Positions 44,126-53,756 of a stretch of DNA of 64,000 nt are shown here, one piece after another. Positions within the stretch are counted from its first letter, which is position 1. Each line of letters begins with the position of its first letter. The notes under the pieces were generated by a model, which was not told the DNA's origin, ran no database searches, and saw nothing but the letters and a program-made list of their open reading frames with translations. The translations under genes were made by a program, and so were the position numbers. The stretch lies in the NCBI RefSeq assembly GCF_030408595.1, contig NZ_CP047080.1:175831-239830 (forward strand), read 5' to 3'. Source of the DNA: Corynebacterium canis. GTDB lineage: Bacteria; Actinomycetota; Actinomycetes; Mycobacteriales; Mycobacteriaceae.

Positions 44126-44299
44126 CCCTGACACACAACCCCTGACCTGCGATCGTCCGGAATTTCTTCATTAGGGCGCCTGACGAAGAATAAAAAGACG
44201 ATTTGCAGCGTTTTTCGGCGAGATTCGTCCGGAATTTCTTCGTAAGACCCCCGAATGAAGAATAGAAAGACCAGCCCAGGTCGGCGGTTGTACACAACC
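44126..44299 (+). repeat. 174-bp interspersed element, copy D (left end altered)
   Basis: From GACCTGCGATCG (44144) to the right end GGTTGTACACAACC (44286-44299) it matches the family with one base missing. The left 17 bases are replaced by two copies of ACAACCCCTGAC. Its first hairpin has A-T where other copies have G-C at the same pair, a compensatory change. It lies between the convergent AbiEi-like and fas genes. Confidence 0.85.
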
Positions 44300-44360
44300 C
44301 ATCGGCGATCTAGGCGGTTGCACACAACCCATCGGCGACCTAGGCCGTTGTGCGCAACCG
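44286..44360. repeat. Three 14-bp near-palindromes at a 30-bp period
   Basis: GGTTGTACACAACC (44286), GGTTGCACACAACC (44316) and CGTTGTGCGCAACC (44346) are separated by CATCGGCGA(T/C)CTAGG(C). It looks like the right end of the 174-bp element amplified in tandem. Confidence 0.8.
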
Positions 44361-44409
44361 ATCGGTGAATGGCCTAAAACGGCGCCCACCCACCCCGAAA
44401 CGCAAAACA

Positions 44410-44437
44410 GTGCGCTAGGTCCGAAAACCTAGCGCAC
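44410..44437 (-). terminator. Terminator of the fas gene
   Basis: The perfect 11-bp stem GTGCGCTAGGT / ACCTAGCGCAC with a 6-base loop is followed on the minus strand by TGTTTTGCGTTT. It is 91 bp after the fas stop codon. Confidence 0.7.
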
Positions 44438-44447
44438 CATTACCTAT

Positions 44448-44515
44448 GGCGAACCCGTCAGCTCACCCAAGGCGAACCCACCAGCTCACCCAAGGCGAAC
44501 CCACAGGCCCACCAA
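44448..44515. repeat. 23-bp tandem repeat, about three units
   Basis: Units start at 44448, 44471 and 44494 with GGCGAACCC(G/A)(T/C)CAGCTCACC. It lies between the fas stop codon and its terminator, so it is within the 3' untranslated region of fas. The third unit is diverged. Confidence 0.75.
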
Positions 44516-44527
44516 CCACCTCGGGGT

Positions 44528-47500
44528 TTAGGCCGAGGGATAGATTCCGTCGGCGCCGAGGCGGGCGTCGGGGTCGAGAAGCAGGGCGATCTCTGCCTCG
44601 TGGGCGCGGACTGCCGGGAAGCGGCGGCCTTCGATCACGTTGAAGAGGGCGACCTTACCAACCATGCCTTCTTCGAGGCGGCGGGCACCGGCGGCCAGGC
44701 GGTTGTTGGCCTGGTCGCGCCAAGCTTCCACATCTTTCCCGGCGGCGGCGAGGGCGGCTTCGAAGACGGCCGGGTGCGCCAGCACGACCACGGCGGAAAC
44801 GTGGCCGAAGCCAAGCGAGGTAAGTACGCCTGCCTTTACGGCACCTTCGCCGAGGGAGAGCGGGGAACGCAGCCAGACCAGCGGCTTTGCCTTCGGTGCG
44901 ATGTCCGGATCCACGCAGTCCAGGGAGGCGTTCTGTGGCAGTTCACCGGTGGACAGGATATGGCACAGGCCGGCGATCTGGAACAGCGCGGCACCACCCT
45001 TGGCGTGCCCGGTCAGGGACTTCTGGGATACCACGAACAACGGGTTGCCCGGGGTCCGGCCGATGGCGTTCCAAAGCAGGCTGTGCAGCTCGGACTCGTT
45101 CGGGTCGTTGGCATTGGTGGAGGTGTCGTGCTTGCTCAATACGCGCACGTCATCCGGGGTCAGACCCAAGCCGGCGAGCGAACGCGCCAGCACGGAGTTC
45201 TTGCCGCCGCGACCCGCGGCCAAGGCACCAAGCCCGGGCGCCGGGATGGAGGTGTGAATACCATCCGCATAGGATTGCGCGTGCGCAACCACGGCGTAGA
45301 CGGGCAGGCCGAGTCGGGCCGCGACGTCGCCACGCGCCAGCAGGACGGTGCCGCCACCTTCGGCCTCGACGAATCCGCCGCGGCGGCGGTCGTTGGCCCG
45401 AGAGTAGAAGCGCTCGTTGATGCCCTTTGCGGCCAGCGCTGCGGATTCGGCGGTGGCGTTCATGTCGCCGAAGCCGGTCAGGGACTCCACGGAGATATCG
45501 TCGATACCACCGGTGACCACGAAGTCTGCCTTGCCCACGCGGATCTTATCCACGCCCTCTTCCAAGGACACGGCCGCGGTGGCACAGGCGGCCACTGGGT
45601 GGATCATCTGGCCGTAGCCGCCGACCAGGGATTGCATCACGTGCGCGGCCACCACGTTCGGCAGGGCTTCCTGCAGGATATCGCTCGGGCGTTCTTCGCC
45701 AAGGAAGCGGGTCACGAACACCTTGTGCAGGGATTCCATGCCGCCGATGCCGGTGCCCTGGGTGGAGGACACATCCGCCGGGTGCACGGCCTGCAGCAGC
45801 TCGGCCGGGGTAAAGCCGGCGCTCAGGAAGGCGTCCACGGCGGTGACCAGGTTCCAAACCGCGATGCGGTCCAGGCCCTCGATCATGGTGCCGGGGATAC
45901 CCCAGTTGGCGGGGTCGAAATCGGTGGGCATCTGGCCGCCAACCACGCGGCTCAATGCGGCGCGGCGCGGCACGCGGGCGGTAGCGCCGCGCTTCTTGTG
46001 CACTTCCCATTCCCCGTCTTCGGTGGGGTTGATGCTGGTGGTGGCGGGGTCGGCATCCAGGTAGGCCTGGGCGTCGGCCTCGGTGGGCACCGTGAAGGTG
46101 ATGTCGCGGTCCAGATAGACCGTGGCCACGTCGATGGAACCTTCGTTGACCAGGGTGAAATCATCCACGAATCGGCGGATACCGGCGCGGGCAACAACCT
46201 CGTCGCGGAAGCGATCGTAGATGTCTTCTTCCGGAACGGCGGTGCCGTCGGCGTCGTACCAGCCCGGGGTCGGGTCGTCGCTCCAGTGCACCAGGCCCGT
46301 CATCCAGGCGAGCTCCAGCACGCCGGCGGCGGTCAGGTCCACGTCGCCATCACGTTGGATACCGTATTCGGCCAGCGTGCGGGTACGCCCGGAACCCCAG
46401 GAGGATACCTCGCCGATACCCACGATGACCACCATGTCTTCCAGCGGGGTGGTCACGGAACCCAGGTCCACGCTGCGTGCCTGCTGCGGAACCACCAGGG
46501 AAGGCAGGGCGTTGATGGTGGCGGGCTCGTCCACCTCTGCCACCGGCGGCGCGCTGCGATCCAGCGAGGCCGCCAGCTCGGGCAGGGAAACCTTGGCGTC
46601 CGAAAGGCCGCCGGTGAAGTCCGCATCCAGGGGACGTTCCGCGGCCTGGGCGCGGGCCTCCGGGGTGCACAGGCCCAGCAGCTCGTCGGAGATCTCATCC
46701 TGGCTGTACACGTGGACGCCGTGCTCGCGCACTAGCGGCACGAGCGGGTCGTTGCCGCCCATCAGGTTGGTGCCTGCCACCCAGCCGATGCGGGCTTGGG
46801 CCAGGCTGATGGAATCCGGCCAGACGCTTTCCGCGGTCCACTTGGCCAGGATTGCGTCGAAGGCGGCCTTGACCTCGCCGTATGCGCCGTCGCCACCGAA
46901 GGTGCCGCGGTTCGGCGAACCGGGCAGCACCACGTGGGCGCGGGAACCGGCACCCTGGGCGGCCAATTCGGCCACCCCGGCGATGGTGCGCTCCACGCTC
47001 CACAGCAGCAGGCGGGTTTGGTTCTCGGCGGCCGGGCCGGCGTCGGCGAGGCTGCCGGATACGCGCGGCGCGGCGAAGGGGAACACCAGCGTCGGGATCA
47101 ATGCGGGCTTGGTCACCTTGACGTCCTTGCCCACGGTCACCTTTTGCTCGGTGCCGATCCACTGGATCACCGCGTCAATATCCCGATACGAGGACATGTT
47201 CGCGGGCACCACCCACAGCTTTGCGTTCGGCGAGGCATGCTCGGCGTAGAGCTTGCGGGCGTATTCCTTGCGTCGGTCGTCCACGCGGGATGCGGTCATC
47301 ACCACGGTGGCACCGCCGGCGAGCAGCTTTTCCACCAAGGCGCCGGCGATGGAGCCGGGGGCGGCACCGGTGACCAGGGCGATATCCTCGGCCCAGGGTT
47401 CGTCCGCCGCCTGCGTGGCCAGGAACGCTACCTCATCCAGCACGGCGGCGTCGGCACCGTTTGCGGCCCACCATTTCGCCTGTTCGGCAATGATTTCTCC

Positions 47501-50500
47501 GGTGCCGATAAAGCGGGATACCGGGATGTCCGCGCCCACCGCGAGGCGGGCGAGGTCTTCGCGGGCGCTGGCCCAGCGGTCGTCGAAAAGCACGGCGCGT
47601 TGTTCGTCGAAGCTGGGGGTGACCAGCTTCAGCCACTGCGGGCCGAGCTCTGCCTCCACGGCGGCAACCAGGGCGGCATCGGATTCCGCGGGGGCTTCCG
47701 GTGCGGGCGCTTCCAGGCCGAGCTGGCCCAGGATGGTGCGGGCGATCCCGGCGAGTACGCCATCGGGTCCGGTGACGGTGTCGGCGTAGGCGTCCAATGC
47801 GGCCGAATCGACCACGCCGCCGCCTGCGGATTCGCCACCGCCGAGGGAGACGGAAACGCCGTGGGCGGAGGCGACGTTGCCGATGGCGGCGTCGATAAGC
47901 GCGTCGAGGGCTGCCTTGGTGCCGGGGTTATCGGAGGGCAGGGTGCCGGCGTCGCCACCACGTACGGATTCGCCTTCGCGCGTGCCCAGCACCAGCTCAG
48001 CCTCCACATGCGGCGTCCACGAGGCGGGCAAACCCCAGGGGCCGGTGACACGATCGCCAACGTAGCTTGGCTTTTGCGACGCCGCGCCAGTGAGCGTGCG
48101 CAGGCGGCCACGCACCACTTCGCTGAGCACAGGGCCGAACGCTTTATAGCCAGGCGCGGCGGTTGCCACACGAGCCTTCAGCGTATCGACGTCCGCCTCT
48201 GCCGCACCATCGATGGTAGGTACGCCGAGCTCGGCCGACATGTCCATAAGCAGCTGGTTGCGGCGGGAAGACACACCATTGGTCAGCGTCTCCGTGGTAT
48301 CGCTGCCGGCGATCTGATCGATGCGCACCTTGTTCTGCACGGCGAACAGGAACATGATCGCGTCGGCCGCGGTGAGCGGCAATTCCCCAGCGGGCTGGCC
48401 GCCGGTGCTCGGGGCGGGGGCGGGTGCTGCCGGGGCTGCGGGGGCCGCTGGTGCTGCGGGTGCCTCTGCCGCCGGAGCGGGTGCCTCGGCGGGTTGCTCC
48501 GGCTCGTCCTCCACCACGGGGGCGGGTGCGGACTTCGGATCCGCCAGGTTCACCGCATCCGCATCGCGCTCCACATTGAGCACGCGCACGCTGGCGCCGG
48601 CGTTCTTCGGCAGCTCCAAGGTGCGGGCGGCGAGGTTCGCCAAGGTGGGGGCGGACGCCAGGCCCACCTCGACGATGTGTTCTACCTGTGCCTCGTTGAT
48701 CAACAGGTCTTGCGTTTCAATCCAGCGCACCGGGGAGGCGAATTGCCAGCTCAAAAGCTCGATCATAAGCAGGCGGGCCAGCGCGGCCGGGGATTGCTTT
48801 TCAAAGGCATCGCCAGCGAGCAGATCCTGCAGCGGCTGGGAAGGCACGACCTCGCAGATCGCCTCCGCAAACTCGCGGGTCAATGCGAACGGGCGGGCGA
48901 CCAGGTTCGGAATATAGCGGCCGACCAGGGCCTCCACATCCAGTTCCGCGGGCAGCAGCTCGTCCAGCTTCGCCGCAAAGGCGGGCACGCCGGGGCGCAG
49001 CACGCGGGAGTGGAACGGCACGTCAATGCCCGGAATCTGCACATAGGCGCGCTGGCCGCCGCGCTCGTGGGCGTCCGCAGCCAGGGCGTCCAGGCCCGCC
49101 ACGGTGCCGGCCACGGCGTATTGCTGCCCGGCGACGTTGTAGTTCACAATCTCCAGGAACTCGCCGGAGCGTTCCGCGATGCCCGCAACATAGTCCACGA
49201 CCTCTTCGTCGGACAGGCCGAACATATTCGGGCGCAGCGCGCCCAGGCGGTAGTTGGAGCGCCCGGCGGCGTCGCGCTCCACCAGGGAGTGCATGGCCGA
49301 GCCGCGGGAGAACACGATATCGATCACGGCTTCGAGATCGAAAATATTTGCAAGGGAAGCCAGGGCGGTGTACTCGCCGAGGGAGTGCCCGGCGTACAGG
49401 GAACCCGGCACGATGGTGCCGGCCTCGCGCAGCCGCTCGGTCTGGCCATAAGCCACCACGGCCAGCGCCACCTGGGTGAACTGGGTCAGGTAAAGCACGC
49501 CCTTCGGGTGCCGGAACACGGTATCGCCCACGCGCAATTCGGTGGGGTTATCGTCCACCACCTGCACGATGGAAAAGCCGAGGTTGGCCTTGGTGTGCGC
49601 ATCCGCACGCTCCCACACCTTGCGGGCGGCGGCGGAAGCGGCCCGGTCGCCGGTGGCCATGCCGGGGGATTGGATGCCCTGGCCGGGGTAGATATAGGCC
49701 GTGGCGGGCGGGGCCAGCAAGGCCTGGCCGCGGGACACCACATTGCCGTCAACGCGGCAGGTGACCTCCACGGCGGACAGTGCGCCGCGGGCAGAGCGGC
49801 CGATGCGTTCGACGGTGATCTCCACGGCGTCGAGAAGCTGCACCATGCCAAACATGGAGTAGGTCCAGCCCACCAGGCGAGCGCCGGCGGTGGCCAGGTG
49901 CTGCGCGGTCGCAGAAAGCCACATGCCGTGCACCAGCGGAGCCTGCAAGCCCACCAGCTGGGCGGCATTGGTGGAGGTATGGATCGGATTATAGTCGCCG
50001 GAAACCATGGCAAACGGGGTCATATCCGCAGGTGCGGTCACCACCGCTTGGCGCAGGAAGTGGCGTGGGGTATCCACGATATCCACAGCGACGCCGCCCC
50101 AGCCCGGGGCCACCGACGGCGGCTGGGCGCTGGTGACGCGCCCGCGCACGGCGAAGCGCTCCACCAGGCGGGCCACAACCTCGCCCTCGGAAGTCAGCGT
50201 GAGGTTCACGGTCACGATGCGGCCGGAGGCAGATTCCTCCAGCGGCGCCGCTTCCGCCTCGACCTCAATGGTACGGCCATTGGCCAGCTCCTCCAGTGGC
50301 ACGAGCAGCTCGACGCAGTGGTCGAGGTGCACGGCGTTGAGAAGCCCCTCAATCACGGGGTAGCCGTCCGGCAGATACGCCGAGCCCAATGCCGCGTAAA
50401 TCGCCGGCCAGCACGGGCCCACCAGGGAATCCGCGGTGCCACGGTTGATGCGCGCCACAGAGGTCGGAATGCCCGCGCCCGTTACCGCCGTGTGTTGGGT

Positions 50501-53500
50501 CAGCAGCGTCGCCGGGAAGGTGAAGGAATCCCGCTCCACGCCAAAGGCGGTGCCTTCCTTGGGCTCCACCTCGGGCAGTGCGGTGATCTCGTCCCCGGCC
50601 GCGGAGGTGGACCCCACGCCGGCCACCGCCGCCAGCAGGCCGTAGACGGCCGCGGGCAGGGCGTCATGATCCACCACCGGGGAGGCGCCGGTGGCGGTTT
50701 CGGCGGTGAGCGCTACCGGGATATCCACCTGCGTGACCACGTACGGGGTATCCACGTCCGTGAGGTTGTCCCATACGGAATCCGCGAGCACCCGGATGGT
50801 CCAGATATCGCTGCCGTCGGCGGGTTTGATCAGCTCCACGGCGTCGGGGTTGAGGGCGTGCGCGGGGTTATCAATCAGGTGGCCGTGCCACACGATGTGC
50901 GGTGCCTGGCGCAGCAGGGCCTCGCCGCTCTTAACCTCCCCGAGGCGTGCGAACACCTTGGCGGGCGTGCCGTCAAGCGCGTCGGCGCATGCTTGTTCGA
51001 ATCGAGTGAGGAGTTCCGCGACGGGCTCATCGATGCGGTCAATGCCAGCGACGGAAACCGGGCCGGGGATTACGCGCACGGCGTCGGCGGGGTAGCGCTC
51101 GTCTTGGGATTGCCACAGCGTGTCCAGGCCCCACCAGCGCGCCAGGTCCGCGTCGATGGCGGGCACCCACGGCATGGGCTTGTGGTGCTTGCGGTTCAAC
51201 CCGATAAACCACGCGGCGTCGCGCGCGCCAACCGTGGTCGTGCGGGCCTGCGGGTACGCTGCAAGGAGCTTATCGACGGCCGCGGGGCCATCCGCAACGC
51301 TGTCCAAGTCAGCGAACAGCGTGGGCACCGGCCCATGATCCTTATCGCTCAGGCGGGCCTCGATGCGGTGCAGCAGGTCGAGGAAGCGGTCCGGCCAGGT
51401 GGGGTCGGTCCACGGGAACGCCAGATCCACGAAGCGTTCGACCCACTCCGCGTAGGTCATTTCATTGAGGTCGCCGAAGTACGGCTTGGCGGTCTTGTTC
51501 AGCGCTTCAATGATCTCCTCGCGGCGGGCCTCCATGGCCTCATCGCTGGGTTCGATGGAGGAAATCAGGCGGGAACACGCGGCGGATGCGTTATCCACCT
51601 CGTACATATCGGCGTGCAGGTGCGACAGGCCCGAGGTCACGCCGCCCTTGGATTCGCCGCGGCCCACCCAGCCATCGGAAATGCCGGGGGTGTCCTTGAG
51701 CAGCTGCTTGACCTGCGGGGAGGTCTTCGCCTCCTTGGTGGTCATGGCTGCGGTGCCCACCAGGATGCCGTCCACCGGCATCGCCGGGACGTGGTACTTG
51801 GTGGACCAGGAACCCGTGAGGTATTCCGCGGACTTCTCCGGGGTGCCGATGCCGCCGCCGACACACACCACAACATTGGGCTCGCGGCGGATTTCCGCGT
51901 AGGTGGCCAGCAGCAGGTCATCCAGGTTTACCCAGGAGTGGTGGCCGCCGGCGTGGCCGTCCTCCACCTGCATGATCACGCTGGTGGTGGGGTTATTGCG
52001 GGCGATATTCAGCACGGCACGGATCTGCTCCACGGTGCCGGGCTTAAAGCTGATATACGGGAAGCCGTCCTCGTGCAGCTGGGAGATCAGCTCGTTGGCT
52101 TCCTCCAGCTCCGGGATACCGGCGGAAATGGTCACGCCGTTGATGGCGGTGCCGGCGGCGCGGGACCGAGACACAATGCGCTGCACGCCGAACTGCAGGT
52201 TCCACATGTAGCGGTCAAAGAACATGGAGTTAAATTGCGCGGCGCGGCCCGGCTTGAGGCGTTCGACCAGACCATCGCGGTTCTTGGCAAACACCTCCTC
52301 CGAATACTGGCCGCCGCCCGCCAGTTCCGCCCAGAAACCGGCGTTAGCGGCGGCGGCAACGATCTCCGGGTCCACGGTGGTGGGGGTCATGCCAGCCAGC
52401 AGGATCGGGGAGTAGCCGGTCAGGCGGCTAAACGCGGTGACCACCTTGATGCTGCCATCGGGCAGCTCCACCAGCTTGGGTGCGAAGCGATCCCAGGTTT
52501 CCTCCCGGGGGATTTCCGTGCCGGGGGTGGCCAGCTTATCGCGATCATCCGCGGTGCCGGCCGGCACCATGGTCACACCGGTGCCTTCAAGCAGCGGGGT
52601 GGTAATGCGCTGCAGGCCGTGGCCAGCCTCCGTCACCAGCAGGTGGGAAACCTGCGAAGCGGCGAGTAGCTTCTCCAGTTCGGCGGGCCAATCGTGGTGC
52701 TTTACTAAAATATCGTCGGCGAGGCGCTGGGCGTCGATATCCAAACCCAGCTCGGCGGACCACTGCGCGGCCTGGTTCGCGGCGTCCTGCATGTGGCTGT
52801 GATGGAACGGGGCGGATACCTCGAGGTAATGGAACTTAGGCTCCACGCGGGTGCCGCCGGTGCGCTTTTCATCCAGCTCCTTGTTGTGCAGCTCCGCCGC
52901 CTGTTCAACCAGGCGTTCTACTTGGCGGAGCTTCGCCGGTTCGCCAGAAATCACGAACTTGGTGTGCCCGTTACGCAGGGCCACCTCGGCGCCCGGCACC
53001 TGCGCTACGGCGCGTTCGATGACCGAGTAGGGGACACTACCCACGCTGAGCATCCACGGCTCGCCCACCTGGGCGCTGAGCTGCTGGGCGCCCAAGGTAC
53101 CGGCGGTGCCGAGTAGCAAGGCGAAGGCTAAGACATCTACGAGTTTTTCTTCGTCATCAATGACGTTTGCGGCGGCGACGCCGAGGCTGCCCTGAGAATG
53201 GCCAACGAAGGAGGTCTTGTTGAGGTCAAGGCCGACATTCTGCAGGTGCCACATCACGGCAATCTGCTTCAACACAATGCCGGGTACGCTCACCGCAGGG
53301 GTGGCATCAATTTCGAGGACGCTCGGTGCGTCTGGGTTAGTGATCAGATCTTTCAGGCGGGCATCCGCGCCGGGTGCCGCCGTAGCCCGCTGCCGAGCGA
53401 AAGGTGCGATCCTGTGTTCGGCTTTCTCCAATAGGGGGACAAGCCGGGGGTCTTCCGATTCTTCCAAAGCCTTAGCCCAAGGTGAGGCCTGGCCCGAGAA

Positions 53501-53554
53501 GAGCAGTGCCGGGTATTCAAAAGAATGTAACGGCAACAGGGACGACAGAATCAT
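44528..53554 (-). CDS. fas: Type I fatty acid synthase
   Basis: This is a single 3008-residue polypeptide. In order: acetyltransferase (VGHSQGSLG, Ser120), enoyl reductase (LLAGMTPTTVDPEI, about 385), a dehydratase hot-dog region (SGDYNPIHTS and LVHGMWLS, about 1200), malonyl/palmitoyl transferase (AGHSLGEYTALA, about 1390), an Ala/Pro linker (about 1700), an acyl carrier domain (NGVSSRRNQLL, about 1758), ketoreductase (LVTGAAPGSIAGAL, about 2063), and ketosynthase (VAACATAAVSLEEG, Cys about 2656; KHDTSTNAND; KSLTGHAKGG). No phosphopantetheinyl transferase domain is present at the C-terminus and no acpS is beside it. Corynebacteria make all fatty acids, including mycolate precursors, with this enzyme. 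It starts with ATG after AGAGGAG. Confidence 0.97.
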   Translation of the reverse strand: MILSSLLPLHSFEYPALLFSGQASPWAKALEESEDPRLVPLLEKAEHRIAPFARQRATAAPGADARLKDLITNPDAPSVLEIDATPAVSVPGIVLKQIAVMWHLQNVGLDLNKTSFVGHSQGSLGVAAANVIDDEEKLVDVLAFALLLGTAGTLGAQQLSAQVGEPWMLSVGSVPYSVIERAVAQVPGAEVALRNGHTKFVISGEPAKLRQVERLVEQAAELHNKELDEKRTGGTRVEPKFHYLEVSAPFHHSHMQDAANQAAQWSAELGLDIDAQRLADDILVKHHDWPAELEKLLAASQVSHLLVTEAGHGLQRITTPLLEGTGVTMVPAGTADDRDKLATPGTEIPREETWDRFAPKLVELPDGSIKVVTAFSRLTGYSPILLAGMTPTTVDPEIVAAAANAGFWAELAGGGQYSEEVFAKNRDGLVERLKPGRAAQFNSMFFDRYMWNLQFGVQRIVSRSRAAGTAINGVTISAGIPELEEANELISQLHEDGFPYISFKPGTVEQIRAVLNIARNNPTTSVIMQVEDGHAGGHHSWVNLDDLLLATYAEIRREPNVVVCVGGGIGTPEKSAEYLTGSWSTKYHVPAMPVDGILVGTAAMTTKEAKTSPQVKQLLKDTPGISDGWVGRGESKGGVTSGLSHLHADMYEVDNASAACSRLISSIEPSDEAMEARREEIIEALNKTAKPYFGDLNEMTYAEWVERFVDLAFPWTDPTWPDRFLDLLHRIEARLSDKDHGPVPTLFADLDSVADGPAAVDKLLAAYPQARTTTVGARDAAWFIGLNRKHHKPMPWVPAIDADLARWWGLDTLWQSQDERYPADAVRVIPGPVSVAGIDRIDEPVAELLTRFEQACADALDGTPAKVFARLGEVKSGEALLRQAPHIVWHGHLIDNPAHALNPDAVELIKPADGSDIWTIRVLADSVWDNLTDVDTPYVVTQVDIPVALTAETATGASPVVDHDALPAAVYGLLAAVAGVGSTSAAGDEITALPEVEPKEGTAFGVERDSFTFPATLLTQHTAVTGAGIPTSVARINRGTADSLVGPCWPAIYAALGSAYLPDGYPVIEGLLNAVHLDHCVELLVPLEELANGRTIEVEAEAAPLEESASGRIVTVNLTLTSEGEVVARLVERFAVRGRVTSAQPPSVAPGWGGVAVDIVDTPRHFLRQAVVTAPADMTPFAMVSGDYNPIHTSTNAAQLVGLQAPLVHGMWLSATAQHLATAGARLVGWTYSMFGMVQLLDAVEITVERIGRSARGALSAVEVTCRVDGNVVSRGQALLAPPATAYIYPGQGIQSPGMATGDRAASAAARKVWERADAHTKANLGFSIVQVVDDNPTELRVGDTVFRHPKGVLYLTQFTQVALAVVAYGQTERLREAGTIVPGSLYAGHSLGEYTALASLANIFDLEAVIDIVFSRGSAMHSLVERDAAGRSNYRLGALRPNMFGLSDEEVVDYVAGIAERSGEFLEIVNYNVAGQQYAVAGTVAGLDALAADAHERGGQRAYVQIPGIDVPFHSRVLRPGVPAFAAKLDELLPAELDVEALVGRYIPNLVARPFALTREFAEAICEVVPSQPLQDLLAGDAFEKQSPAALARLLMIELLSWQFASPVRWIETQDLLINEAQVEHIVEVGLASAPTLANLAARTLELPKNAGASVRVLNVERDADAVNLADPKSAPAPVVEDEPEQPAEAPAPAAEAPAAPAAPAAPAAPAPAPSTGGQPAGELPLTAADAIMFLFAVQNKVRIDQIAGSDTTETLTNGVSSRRNQLLMDMSAELGVPTIDGAAEADVDTLKARVATAAPGYKAFGPVLSEVVRGRLRTLTGAASQKPSYVGDRVTGPWGLPASWTPHVEAELVLGTREGESVRGGDAGTLPSDNPGTKAALDALIDAAIGNVASAHGVSVSLGGGESAGGGVVDSAALDAYADTVTGPDGVLAGIARTILGQLGLEAPAPEAPAESDAALVAAVEAELGPQWLKLVTPSFDEQRAVLFDDRWASAREDLARLAVGADIPVSRFIGTGEIIAEQAKWWAANGADAAVLDEVAFLATQAADEPWAEDIALVTGAAPGSIAGALVEKLLAGGATVVMTASRVDDRRKEYARKLYAEHASPNAKLWVVPANMSSYRDIDAVIQWIGTEQKVTVGKDVKVTKPALIPTLVFPFAAPRVSGSLADAGPAAENQTRLLLWSVERTIAGVAELAAQGAGSRAHVVLPGSPNRGTFGGDGAYGEVKAAFDAILAKWTAESVWPDSISLAQARIGWVAGTNLMGGNDPLVPLVREHGVHVYSQDEISDELLGLCTPEARAQAAERPLDADFTGGLSDAKVSLPELAASLDRSAPPVAEVDEPATINALPSLVVPQQARSVDLGSVTTPLEDMVVIVGIGEVSSWGSGRTRTLAEYGIQRDGDVDLTAAGVLELAWMTGLVHWSDDPTPGWYDADGTAVPEEDIYDRFRDEVVARAGIRRFVDDFTLVNEGSIDVATVYLDRDITFTVPTEADAQAYLDADPATTSINPTEDGEWEVHKKRGATARVPRRAALSRVVGGQMPTDFDPANWGIPGTMIEGLDRIAVWNLVTAVDAFLSAGFTPAELLQAVHPADVSSTQGTGIGGMESLHKVFVTRFLGEERPSDILQEALPNVVAAHVMQSLVGGYGQMIHPVAACATAAVSLEEGVDKIRVGKADFVVTGGIDDISVESLTGFGDMNATAESAALAAKGINERFYSRANDRRRGGFVEAEGGGTVLLARGDVAARLGLPVYAVVAHAQSYADGIHTSIPAPGLGALAAGRGGKNSVLARSLAGLGLTPDDVRVLSKHDTSTNANDPNESELHSLLWNAIGRTPGNPLFVVSQKSLTGHAKGGAALFQIAGLCHILSTGELPQNASLDCVDPDIAPKAKPLVWLRSPLSLGEGAVKAGVLTSLGFGHVSAVVVLAHPAVFEAALAAAGKDVEAWRDQANNRLAAGARRLEEGMVGKVALFNVIEGRRFPAVRAHEAEIALLLDPDARLGADGIYPSA

Positions 53555-53566
53555 GCAAAAACTCCT

Positions 53567-53580
53567 CTTGTTATAACAAG
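53567..53580. promoter_or_regulatory. Perfect palindrome just upstream of the fas ribosome binding site
   Basis: CTTGTTATAACAAG is a perfect 14-bp palindrome whose last bases adjoin the AGAGGAG ribosome binding site, 13 bp before the start codon. It is a candidate operator. Confidence 0.5.
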
Positions 53581-53640
53581 CCTTCTACGGCGCATAGATT
53601 GCGTCGCTCGAATGCTAACAAGGGATACTTTCACCGTCGA

Positions 53641-53654
53641 ATACATTATTGTAT
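53641..53654. promoter_or_regulatory. Inverted repeat ATACA-N4-TGTAT upstream of fas
   Basis: ATACATTATTGTAT has perfect 5-bp arms with a 4-bp centre, 87 bp upstream of the fas start, within the likely promoter. It is a candidate site for the adjacent TetR protein. Confidence 0.4.
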
Positions 53655-53756
53655 CGTGCCTGCAAGGTGGGTAAAAATCCATTCTTACAGCAAGCTGTTA
53701 GCGCACTTGGAGGTGTCGGGAAGCGCCAGCTGCGTACGCGCCGGAAGAATCGAACG

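Noticed and set aside
44286..44360. The 30-bp periodic array considered as a CRISPR
   Set aside because: There are only three units, and the spacers between the 14-bp words are themselves repeated; no cas genes are in the window.
44400..44527. An acpS gene downstream of fas
   Set aside because: In some actinobacteria acpS follows fas, but here only a terminator and repeats are present before the convergent gene.
46796..52669. A 1957-codon open frame antisense to fas
   Set aside because: It is the mirror of a high-GC coding sequence; its translation is Gly/His/Arg-rich without domains, and the fas frame on the other strand has complete catalytic motifs.
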